From the NCBI GenBank assembly GCA_032622095.1, contig CP136062.1:15155710-15219709 (forward strand): DNA of 64,000 bases. Reading direction: 5' to 3'. Of this stretch, positions 55,075-64,000 are shown piece by piece. Every line of letters starts with the position of its first letter. Position 1 is the stretch's first letter. This DNA is from Siphonodentalium dalli. Taxonomy: Eukaryota; Mollusca; Scaphopoda; Gadilida; Siphonodentaliidae. The translations under genes and the position numbers were made by a program. Below the pieces are notes generated by a model. The model worked only from the letters and a program-made list of their open reading frames with translations, was not told the DNA's origin and ran no database searches.

Positions 55075-55985
55075 CTATCGTTGAGATATGATTTGAAGTG
55101 ATCTAGGGAGTTAGCTGTCACACATATATCTGTCAGATTGTTCCAGTTTGTCGTACTCCTGGCAACGAAATTGTTCTTGGTGTTATACCGCTTCTTATAT
55201 ATTTTTCTTGGGTGTCCTCTGGTTCTGCTATCTTTGTTTTTTTTTCCAAATTTTTTGTCAGCCGTACTTTATCTATGTTGTGTTGTATTTTTGTAAAGCT
55301 GGGTCATGTCGCTCCTTTCTCTTCTGTATTCCATCGTTGGTATACCAAGATGTCTTATTCTCTCTTCGTGAGGTTTATCTTGTATCTTCTTCACCAGCTT
55401 TGTGGCTCTTCGTTGTAAGCTTTCTATAGCTATTTTGTCCTTTCTTAAGTGTGTATTCCAACTTGATGAGCCATATTCTAGGGTGGGTCTGACTTATGAT
55501 TTGTATAGGATCGTGAACATGTTTTCATCCATATGCTCGAAAGTTCTCCTCATGATTCCTAACTTCTGGTTTGCTTTATTCACGATTGTCGAGATATGTG
55601 TGTTGAATTTCATATTGTTGTCGAATGTTACTCCAATATCCTGTTCCTCTTCAGCTGCCCCTATGGTGCGGCTTGACCCGTTCTCCGAGATTGTACGTCA
55701 TATAAAAAGGACGCAGGAGGTGGGACACACACTGTAATCACTTGAATGTGATTCGGTCCAAAGTCCGCTTCTCGATAGTTAAATATGCCGGGTCTTGTTT
55801 TTTGTTTTTTGTTTTTTTTTTGCCGAATTTCAAAACAAATTATTTTTCATTGCACCAAGTAGACCAGTTATTTAGTCAAACTGGTGTTGCTTATTGTTAT
55901 TCCCAAGGTGCATTAGTTTGCATTTTTCTGCGTTAAACGTAGTAGCCATCTGTCTGACCAGCTAGGTAAATCTTTGCGGTGCAAT
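55075..55985 (-). pseudogene. CR1-like LINE reverse-transcriptase remnant
   Basis: Minus-strand frames read, in 5'-3' order of the element: FNAEKCKLMHLG (from about 55945), VNKANQKLGIMRRTFEHMD (55540-55600), NMFTILYKSLVRPTLEYGSS, LRKDKIAIESLQRRATKLV, then ERIRHLGIPTMEYRRERSDM (about 55310-55365). These are consecutive C-terminal blocks of CR1/Jockey-like non-LTR reverse transcriptases, the RP-x-LEY block being highly characteristic. Several stops and frameshifts, and no 5' end or endonuclease, make it a dead fragment. Confidence 0.85.
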
Positions 55986-56391
55986 ATCTACCATTTCCGT
56001 ATTTGCACAATGGGGCAATATCTACCATTTCCATATTTTTAGCCGCCATTTTGGTGGCCATTTTCAATGTGATAACTTCGGTTCTATTCGGTGGAATATT
56101 CATAGGTAATGGTGCATGTATATATGCTTCGCGTGCTTCACTTACACCGACAAATTCTGCCCATTGCTTGTTAAAATATGACTTTTTGTAAAATTGTATA
56201 CAGCGTTCTGTAAATATATACTTTTTAAGGGATCCGCAGTAGATGGAGCCAGCAACAATTCAAATTGCTTTGCTCCGATGATCTGTTAATATGAAGACTA
56301 AAAAATAAACCCAACATTCTCCACCAGTTCCAAACAGCAGAAACTAATCTAGAAAATACCAGAGAAAAATAGTCAAATGTTCCACTTGTGG
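55986..56391. other. No recognised gene; small repeat and YY1-like motif
   Basis: GCAATATCTACCATTTCC occurs twice (55980 and 56014), and AGCCGCCATTTTGGTGGCCA is at about 56041. Nothing else recognised. Confidence 0.5.
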
Positions 56392-58012
56392 CAAAATATA
56401 TACCTTTCTAAAATTGGCAATATTTTATTATTATAATTTGGATCTTGGATTATAGTCTGACTTAGTCCCTCGTCTGAAAAAACGGCGGCCATGTTTGACG
56501 CTATCACTGTCTGCATGGTGTCTTCGGAGGTAAAACATATTTGATTCGAGTCGAGGAACCAACGTTCAAAGGTCAGAGTGATCAGATATTGATTTTTGAA
56601 GTTTGTTATTTCTATTGTTTGTGGCCCAGAAGCACGTGGTCGAACGGACGAATATGTGGATGAAGATGGATAACTCTAAAATCAAGTGGTTATTATTACC
56701 ATGGGTGGGGACATTTTACTTGAGTTAAAATACATGGGTGGGTCTATACATGTGTGCGTATAATATGGTGACCATTCACTAGTTGAATTTTACCAGAGTA
56801 AAATTACCCTGGTAAAATACCGGAGTGTTTTCACCATGGTTTACGGAGTGTGTTCAACATGGTTTACCAGGGTGTGTTCACCGTGGTTTACCGGGGTGTG
56901 TTCACCATGGTTTACCGGAGTGTGTTCACCATGGTTTACAAGAGTGTTTTACAAGGGTATATGTATCTGTTCTTTCAGCCCAAGTGACCAATCGCGTGTA
57001 TTATCCCCCGCAAATTGTTGGGATGGTCGACAATCAGCATGTCGTGCGTGTGTGCGTGTGTGCGTCCCAGGAATGTCCAGATAATAATATCAACAATATT
57101 ACTCAGAACTCCCAGGGATTTGGTATACATATTTTGTACATGCATACATTATATTTGAGAACTTTAACGCGCGGATTAAGTTCAAATTTGCTCACGGTCC
57201 GATGTTGTTGGCGGGGGTTATACCCCTTTTTCTGCATATAGAAATCACACTTTGTTCAGTGGGGTTGTCCGGGTGCTATATATTGAGTAGGCCTATTATT
57301 CGACAGACGTTCTTGATACAATGCAAATGATTCACATTAATTTTGAATTTTGAAGGAGACGTTTTTGAAGGAGACGTTTTTGAAGGAGACGTTTAATTTT
57401 GAATTTTGAAGGAGACGTAAGTCGTGCAAGTTTGGAAAATAGTCACGGTCCTGTGGTTTTTGACAGAGTTGTTTTCCCCGTTTTCGATTTAGAATTAACA
57501 ATGTCTGAGTTGTACGGATGATATAACTTTAGCAATCTATTAATATTCCGTCAGAATTGCTTGATATTTAATTGTTTAACCCTTTACCCAACAAACCGGC
57601 CAAAACCGGCCAAATAAAGCTTCAACAGCCTAAAATATCTTCGGTCTGTCTCAATAGAACCATACAAATATGGATATCATTGGAACCGGCTCCTTGACCA
57701 CATTGTGATAGTTACAGTTATACCCTGTGCCAATGCATTCTCTTATATATGCGAGTCGACCATAGGTCGCCTCGCATATATAAGAGAATGCATTGGCCTA
57801 AAAAAAATCTTTTTTTAACACTTTTTACCATTTTTTCTTACATTCTTTAACAATTTTATAATTTTTAATGTGTTAAGCCAATGCATTCTCTTATATATGC
57901 GAGGCGACCTATGGTCGACTCGCATATATAAGAGAATGCATTGGCACAGGGCCGTTCTGTTGGGTAAAGGGTTAATTTGATATGTGGTTAAACATCACTT
58001 GAGAAGACGCAG
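56392..58012. repeat. Duplicated segment, copy 1
   Basis: Nearly identical to 61863-63477, offset about 5.46-5.47 kb. It contains a family E fragment (56525-56700), TTTACC-rich repeats, a family A MITE (57580-57971) and GAAGGAGACG repeats. Small indels distinguish the copies, for example GTGATCAG present near 56578 but absent from copy 2. The MITE is in both, so it predates the duplication. Confidence 0.92.
57580..57971. mobile_element. Family A double-hairpin MITE (in duplicated segment, copy 1)
   Basis: TTAA at 57576-57579 and 57972-57975; both hairpins intact, ends CCCTTTACCCAACAAACC and TGTTGGGTAAAGGG. Confidence 0.9.
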
Positions 58013-59358
58013 GTCAATCACCGCCAATGTGGCTAGAGGGTCTCCGTTAGGGGGGGGGGGGGTGTCAATCACCGCCAATGTGGCTAGAGGGTCTCCGTTA
58101 GGGGGGGGGGGTGTCAATCACCGCCAATGTGGCTAGAGGGTCTCCGTTAGGGGGGGGTGTCAATCACCGCCAATGTGGCTAGAGGGTCTCCGTTAGGGGG
58201 GGGGGTGTCAATCACCGCCAATGTGGCTAGAGGGTCTCCGTTAGGGGGGGGGGTGTCAATCACCGCCAATGTGGCTAGAGGGTCTCCGTTAGGGGGGGGG
58301 GTGTCAATCACCGCCAATGTGGCTAGAGGGTCTCCGTTAGGGGGGTGGTCAATCACCGCCAATGTGGCTAGAGGGTCTCCGTTAGGGGGGGGGGTGTCAA
58401 TCACCGCCAATGTGGCTAGAGGGTCTCCGTTAGGGGGGGGGGGGTCAATCACCGCCAATGTGGCTAGAGGGTCTCCGTTAGGGGGGGGTGTCAATTACCG
58501 CCAATGTGGCTAGAGGGTCTCCGTTAGGGGGGGGGTGTCAATCACCGCCAATGTGGCTAGAGGGTCTCCGTTAGGGGGGGGGGGGGGGTCAATCACCGCC
58601 AATGTGGCTAGAGGGTCTCCGTTAGGGGGGGGGGTGTCAATCACCGCCAATGTGGCTAGAGGGTCTCCGTTAGGGGGGGGGGGGTGTCAATCACCGCCAA
58701 TGTGGCTAGAGGGTCTCCGTTAGGGGGGGGGGGTGTCAATCACCGCCAATGTGGCTAGAGGGTCTCCGTTAGGGGGGGGGTGTCAATCACCGCCAATGTG
58801 GCTAGAGGGTCTCCGTTAGGGGGGGGGTCAATCACCGCCAATGTGGCTAGAGGGTCTCCGTTAGGGGGGGGTGTCAATCACCGCCAATGTGGCTAGAGGG
58901 TCTCCGTTAGGGGGGGGTCAATCACCGCCAATGTGGCTAGAGGGTCTCCGTTAGGGGGGGGGTGTCAATCACCGCCAATGTGGCTAGATGGTCTCCGTTA
59001 GGGGGGGGTGTCAATCACCGCCAATGTGGCTAGAGGGTCTCCGTTAGGGGGGGGTGTCAATCACCGCCAATGTGGCTAGAGGGTCTCCGTTAGGGGGGGG
59101 GTGTCAATCACCGCCAATGTGGCTAGAGGGTCTCCGTTAGGGGGGGGGTGTCAATCACCGCCAATGTGGCTAGAGGGTCTCCGTTAGGGGGGGTGTCAAT
59201 CACCGCCAATGTGTCTAGAGGGTCTCCGTTAGAGGGGGGGGGGGGGTGTCAATCACCGCCAATGTGGCTAGAGGGTCTCCGTTAGGGGGGGGTGTCAATC
59301 ACCGCCAATGTGGCTAGAGGGTCTCCGTTAGGGGGGGGGGGGGTCAATCACCGCCAAT
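58013..59358 (+). repeat. G-rich satellite array, about 30 units of 40-48 bp
   Basis: The unit is TCAATCACCGCCAATGTGG, then CTAGAGGGTCTCCGTTAG and a run of 6-15 G. Unit length varies only through the G run. Peptide-like frames (ITANVARGSPLGGG; DPLATLAV) come from the repeat. The segment ATGTGGCTAGAGGG equals the end of the hAT-like insertion at 59663-60720. Confidence 0.95.
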
Positions 59359-59568
59359 GCCAATTTGGAATCAAAGTTTGGTCCAATCAAATAAAAAATA
59401 AGACCGAATAGATTTATGATAATGTGAAGTGGCTGAACCTTTAAATAATTTGTTTTCTACAATATTATCTGACCTAGTGGAAAAAGTGCCAAATCAATGA
59501 AAGCAAATACACTGTTAAGATTCTCTCAGGTATCTTTCCTGGGGTCTCTCTCCTAGCGAGATATTTAA

Positions 59569-61006
59569 AGATACATAATCCCATTAAACGCTCCCTAAAG
59601 TAATGTTTCTTTGGCTTAATTCGGGGTAAACTTATTTGATTCGAGTCGAGGAAGCCACCCATGGCTAGAGGGTCTCCGTTAGGGGGGGGGGTGTCCACCT
59701 TAGGAAATTCCAACTGCACCCCCCCCCCCCCTTGAGTCGGAATCGCACCAACACAACTTTTTGTATAATTCCATTTGCACCCCCCTCCTTGTACCTCATG
59801 ATCAGGCCTAATTTCCTATATATTCATAAGCCATGCTTCTATGTTCCCAGTATGAGAACATTAAGATATTTTAACCTGAAAATTGCCCCAAAAAAACAAC
59901 TAGTGGTCTAATTCCAGACAAATGCACACAGCTACCGACAACAGACCAGGAAACACCAGGCCAACCATGGTTGTTCGGCCCGGTATGAGAAAATTTTGAA
60001 AACTATACAAGAAAATCGCAAATCCTAGCATCTAGACTGGCCTAAACTGAAGCTTTCCTAGTGTTGGAAATTTCAAACCTCATGCTCCCCCTCAGGTTGG
60101 AAAATTCATCAACTGATGACCATTTATGTCTATAAGTTTGACCAAATGTAGTAAAATATTGTTTTGCTAAACTAATTAGCAGTTTTGTATTCGCCATGTG
60201 GATGGGGCAATGACACACCGGGCCGACCATGGTTCGGCCCGGTGTGCGAAAATTTTGAAATCTGAACAAGAAAATCGCAAAATCCTAACATCTAGACTAG
60301 CCTCAAGCCTTCCTACTGTTGGAAATTTCAAACCCTACACCCCAACTTAGGTTGGAAAATTTCCAACTGATGACAATTCCAATGACAATGTTGACCAATT
60401 GTATGACAATATTGTTTTCTTAAATTAACTAGAAGTTTTTGACTGGCCACGGGGGAGGGACCAGGACACAAGCTTTCCAAGTGTTGGAAATTTCCAACCT
60501 GTCACCCCTCCCCCCCCTAAGATTGGAAAATTTCCAACTGATGACCATTTCTGTCAAAATTTTTGACCAAAAATAGGAACATATGCAAATATTGGTCGAA
60601 AAACAATAAATTCCCCCCCAATAAATTGTTTTTACCTGAAATTAGGAATTTCCAACTATTGAAAATATAGCTCTCTGCTGGGGTGAGACACCCCCCACAC
60701 CCCCTCTAGCCACATCCCTGCACCCATCAAAGCTGAGAATTATCAGATATTGATTTTTGAAATCTGTTATTTTTCACCACCTGGAATATTTGGCGGCCTG
60801 GCAAATATTCGACGAGCCGAACGACATACACTCGATACCAAATTGGGTTGAATAAAAGGTTGATATATAACACGTTTTGAAAATTTTTATACTAGAAGTT
60901 GACAGTGGTTAGCATTATTTTTTGGTAATAAATCGATTCTGATAACTAAAGCGTCTTTTGAAGAAATGTTGGAATCTACGGGACCATCGAATCGAATTGT
61001 GTACCT
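59569..61006. mobile_element. Family E MITE interrupted by a 1.06-kb insertion
   Basis: TTAA at 59565-59568 and 61007-61010. The left part (59569-59662) ends at GAAGCCACCCAT and the right part resumes at CACCCATCAAAGCTGAG (60721), as in uninterrupted copies, which read ACCCATCA-x-AGCT. Confidence 0.83.
59663..60720. mobile_element. hAT-like insertion inside a family E MITE
   Basis: CACCCAT is repeated on both sides (59656-59662 and 60721-60727). The right terminus is CCCCTCTAGCCACATCCCTG, that is, CAGGGATGTGGCTAGAGGGG inverted, a hAT-like end. The left terminus starts inside that motif (GGCTAGAGGGTCTCCG) and so lost about nine bases. The interior has about three diverged 250-bp units with GTTGGAAATTTC and AACTGATGACCATTT. 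No transposase frame. Confidence 0.72.
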
Positions 61007-61010
61007 TTAA

Positions 61011-61862
61011 ATCCAAAAAATTTAGGACGATTTAAATTTATTTTTATTTTGGGGTTTTGAGGTAAAACAATTGTTTCTCAGTTTTGTTTGTTTGTTTGGT
61101 TGTTTGTTTGTTGTGTTTTGTGTGATTTTGTTATTAATTGTTTTTTTTTTTTTTTTGGCGTCTGTTTGTGTGTGGTTGTTTAGTTTTATTTTTACTAAAA
61201 TAAATATCTTATTTTATTTTTATTAAAATAAATATTATCCTAATCTGATTGGTCAACAAGTTGTCCGAGTCCATTCATGAACATTAAATGTTGTCGTCAG
61301 AAAATCCTGGCTGCATTATAATTTATTCCAAATTACCGATTAGTTCATATGGAATCACGGAACTAAATGGTTTCCCATAGGCGACAGTGTTAACGTTTCG
61401 GCCAAATTCGCTGAATTGAAGCCTGCAGGCCATACCAGTGATGTTTACCCAGCTAGATTGACACCAGTTGATCACGAAAATGCAAGAAAAATCATAGGTC
61501 ATGTGTTTACTTTTTAAAATAAATCCCCAAGTGTACGACAGGGCTATCTCACAGCCAAATTTGATCTGGAAAAACCCAGATCTACAACAGCTAGTTAAAT
61601 ACATGTGCATTTCCCGCTCACAAAAATCCGTTCCCCCATTCATTCACCAGTTTAAATTATTTAGATATTATGTACAAATCAAATAAACGCGATGTCATCC
61701 TTTAATAACGTGTCGCATGTATCAGGTGAAGGTCATTCTTCAGTTACCATCACCTTTAGGGTTCCACGGTGTACTCGCTCCCCGACTCTAGAACACATTT
61801 AGCTCCCTGATTCCTATATATATGTATATGTGTGAATAACAGCGTTTCTTATAGTATTTTAT
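61011..61862. other. No recognised gene
   Basis: Contains T/G-rich simple sequence (61080-61200) and a small TTTATTTTTA-type duplication near 61190-61235. Overlapping opposite-strand frames at 61323-61686 are judged accidental. Confidence 0.5.
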
Positions 61863-63477
61863 CAAAATATATACCTTACTAAAATTGGCAATATTTTATT
61901 ATTATTATTTGGATCTTGGATTATAGTCTGACTTAGTCCCTCGTCTGAAAAAACGGCGGCCATGTTTGACGCTATCACTGTCTGCATGGTGTCTTCGGAT
62001 GTAAAACATATTTGATTCGAGTCGAGGAACCAACGTTCAAAGGTCAGATATTGATTTTTGAAGTTTGTTATTTCTATTGTTTGTGGCCCAGAAGCACGTG
62101 GTCGAACGGACGAATATGTGGATGAAGATGGATAACTCTAAAATCAAGTGGTTATTATTACCATGGGTGGTGACATTTTACTTGAGTTAAAATACATGGG
62201 TGGGTCTATACGCGTATAATATGGTGACCATTCACTAGTTGAATTTTACCAGAGTAAAATTACCCTGGTAAAATACCGGAGTGTTTTCACCATGGTTTAC
62301 CGGAGTGTGTTCAACATGGTTTACCAGGGTGTGTTCACCGTGGTTTACCGGGGTGTGTTCACCATGGTTTACCGGAGTGTGTTCACCATGGTTTACAAGA
62401 GTGTTTTACAAGGGTATATGTGTCTGTTCTTTCAGCCCAAGTGACCAATCGCGTGTATTATCCCCCGCAAATTGTTGGGATGGTCGACAATCAGCATGTC
62501 GGTGCGTGTGTGCGTGCGTGCATCACAGGAATGTCCACATCATAATATCAACAATATTACTCAGAACTCCAAGGGATTTGGTATACATATTTTGTACATG
62601 CATACATTATATATTTGAGAACTTTAACGCGCGGATTAAGTTCAAATTTGCTCACGGTCCGATGTTGTTGGCGGGGGTTATACCCCTTTTTCTGCATATA
62701 TAAATCACACTTTGTTTGTTCAGTGGGGTTGTCCGGATGCTATATATTGAGTAGGCCTATTATTCGACAGACGTTCTTGATACAATGCATATGATTCACA
62801 TTAATTTTGAATTTTGAAGGAGACGTTTTTGAAGGAGACGTTTTTGAAGGAGACGTTTAATTTTGAATTTTGAAGGAGACGTAAGTCGTGCAAGTTTGGA
62901 AAATAGTCACGGTCCTGTGGTTTTTGACAGAGTTGTTTTCCCGTTTTCGATTTAGAATTAACAATGTCTGAGTTGTACGGATGATATAACTTTAGCAATC
63001 TATTAATATTCCGTCAGAATTGCTTGATATTTAATTGTTTAACCCTTTACCCAACAAACCGGCCAAAACCGGCCAAATAAAGCTTCAACAGCCTAAAATA
63101 TCTTCGGTCTGTCTCAATAGAACCATACAAATATGGATATCATTGGAACCGGCTCCTTGACCACATTGTGATAGTTACAGTTATACCCTGTGCCAATGCA
63201 TTCTCTTATATATGCGAGTCGACCATAGGTCGCCTCGCATATATAAGAGAATGCATTGGCCTAAAAAAAATCTTTTTTTAACACTTTTTTACCATTTTTT
63301 CTTACATTCTTCAACAATTTTATAATTTTTAATGTGTTAAGCCAATGCATTCTCTTATATATGCGAGGCGACCTATGGTCGACTCGCATATATAAGAGAA
63401 TGCATTGGCACAGGGCCGTTCTGTTGGGTAAAGGGTTAATTTGATATGTGGTTAAACATCACTTGAGAAGACGCAGG
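61863..63477. repeat. Duplicated segment, copy 2
   Basis: Second copy of 56392-58012, with the same order of elements down to the first satellite unit. It differs by a few indels and substitutions, including the CATCACAGGAATG-for-CGTCCCAGGAATG change near 62521. Confidence 0.92.
63043..63435. mobile_element. Family A double-hairpin MITE (in duplicated segment, copy 2)
   Basis: TTAA at 63039-63042 and 63436-63439; the same as the copy at 57580 apart from single-base changes. Confidence 0.9.
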
Positions 63478-63836
63478 TCAATCACCGCCAATGTGGCTAG
63501 AGGGTCTCCGTTAGGGGGGGGGGGGGGTGTCAATCACCGCCAATGTGGCTAGAGGGTCTCCGTTAGGGGGGGGGGGGGTGTCAATCACCGCCAATGTGGC
63601 TAGAGGGTCTCCGTTAGGGGGGTGGTCAATCACCGCCAATGTGGCTAGAGGGTCTCCGTTAGGGGGGGGGTGTCAATCACCGCCAATGTGGCTAGAGGGT
63701 CTCCGTTAGGGGGGGGGTCAATCACCGCCAATGTGGCTAGAGGGTCTCCGTTAGGGGGGGGGTGTCAATCACCGCCAATGTGGCTAGAGGGTCTCCGTTA
63801 GGGGGGGGGGTGTCAATCACCGCCAATGTGGCTAGA
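63478..63836 (+). repeat. G-rich satellite array, copy 2, cut by a gap
   Basis: Eight units of the 58013 satellite, ending in CAATGTGGCTAGA at the assembly gap. True length is unknown. Confidence 0.95.
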
Positions 63837-63936
63837 NNNNNNNNNNNNNNNNNNNNNNNNNNNNNNNNNNNNNNNNNNNNNNNNNNNNNNNNNNNNNNNN
63901 NNNNNNNNNNNNNNNNNNNNNNNNNNNNNNNNNNNN
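63837..63936. other. Assembly gap of exactly 100 N
   Basis: The round number of N indicates a gap of unknown size, placed where the satellite array could not be assembled. The following 64 bases are too short to interpret. Confidence 0.97.
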
Positions 63937-64000
63937 ACAGACGACAATAAATTTCATTTTATAATGGAAAATAGGCACATTGATACCATAAATATAATAT

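Noticed and set aside
55148-55737. Plus-strand frames of 93-111 codons
   Set aside because: The antisense of a LINE reverse transcriptase whose true coding strand is minus.
56825-57241. 138-codon frame with HHGLPECV-type repeats (also 62281-62703)
   Set aside because: Covers TTTACC-rich tandem words; the best frame differs between the two near-identical duplicated copies (frameshifts), so coding constraint is unlikely.
58147-58723. ITANVARGSPLGGG repeat peptides and their minus-strand counterpart
   Set aside because: The G-rich satellite read in frame; the length of the G run decides the frame from unit to unit.

Overview
The window looks like intron- and repeat-rich nuclear DNA of an animal. 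I infer a marine invertebrate, most likely a mollusc, because a split CEP89 gene sits among dense MITEs, hAT elements and CR1-like LINE pieces, and because two interspersed repeats are of a kind I associate with molluscan genomes. The species is not identified. No rRNA, CRISPR array, bacterial operon or intact transposase was found.

Protein genes. Only two are supported. The first is the 3' part of a CEP89 (CCDC123) orthologue on the + strand: seven exons between 2750 and 16857, all with GT/AG borders and consistent phases, encoding about the last 233 residues of a centriolar distal-appendage coiled-coil protein. Its earlier exons lie to the left of the window. The second is a 183-residue secreted, Arg/Met-rich, Cys-free protein at 48547-49098 whose start follows a clear splice acceptor. 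I do not recognise its family. Several broken reading frames belong to mobile elements: a BED-finger remnant in a hAT, two LINE fragments, and paired frames in a large palindrome.

Mobile elements. Most remaining sequence is non-autonomous DNA transposons. The families used below are: A = TTAA-flanked, ends CCCTTTACCCAAC, two mutually inverted hairpins; B = TTAA-flanked, ends CCCTTTCATGA or CCCTTTGAGTGCC, sharing the hairpin core CCAATGCATTCTCTTATA; C = double hairpin built on GAGGTCCCCAGAGGGTG; D = foldback element CAGTAATGCCCTAA with TA duplication; E = TTAA-flanked AGGTACTCAATCCG. hAT-type elements with perfect 8-bp duplications occur at 258-1181 and 3433-4666. Nesting is common and lets several empty target sites be read directly.

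Layout. 1-2700: a 72-bp minisatellite split by a hAT. 2750-17300: CEP89 with introns full of MITEs, including a minisatellite that copied one exon end and its splice donor nine times. 17.8-32 kb: MITEs, minisatellites and nested insertions. 32.4-38.25 kb: a giant imperfect palindrome whose arms consist of about 168-bp repeats carrying paired YY1-like motifs, around a single-copy core with a TATA-like site. 38.8-40 kb: a C-rich minisatellite. 40.5-43.3 kb: MITEs and simple repeats. 44.2-47.7 kb: little recognisable. 48.2-49.1 kb: LINE fragment and the secreted-protein gene. 50.1-51.7 kb: tandem repeats. 52.5-54.2 kb: two adjacent large inverted repeats, the first a near-perfect 450-bp-arm hairpin. 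55-56 kb: LINE remnant. 56.4-64 kb: a duplicated segment (offset about 5.47 kb), each copy ending in a G-rich satellite whose unit resembles the terminus of a nearby hAT-like insertion; the second array runs into a 100-N assembly gap.
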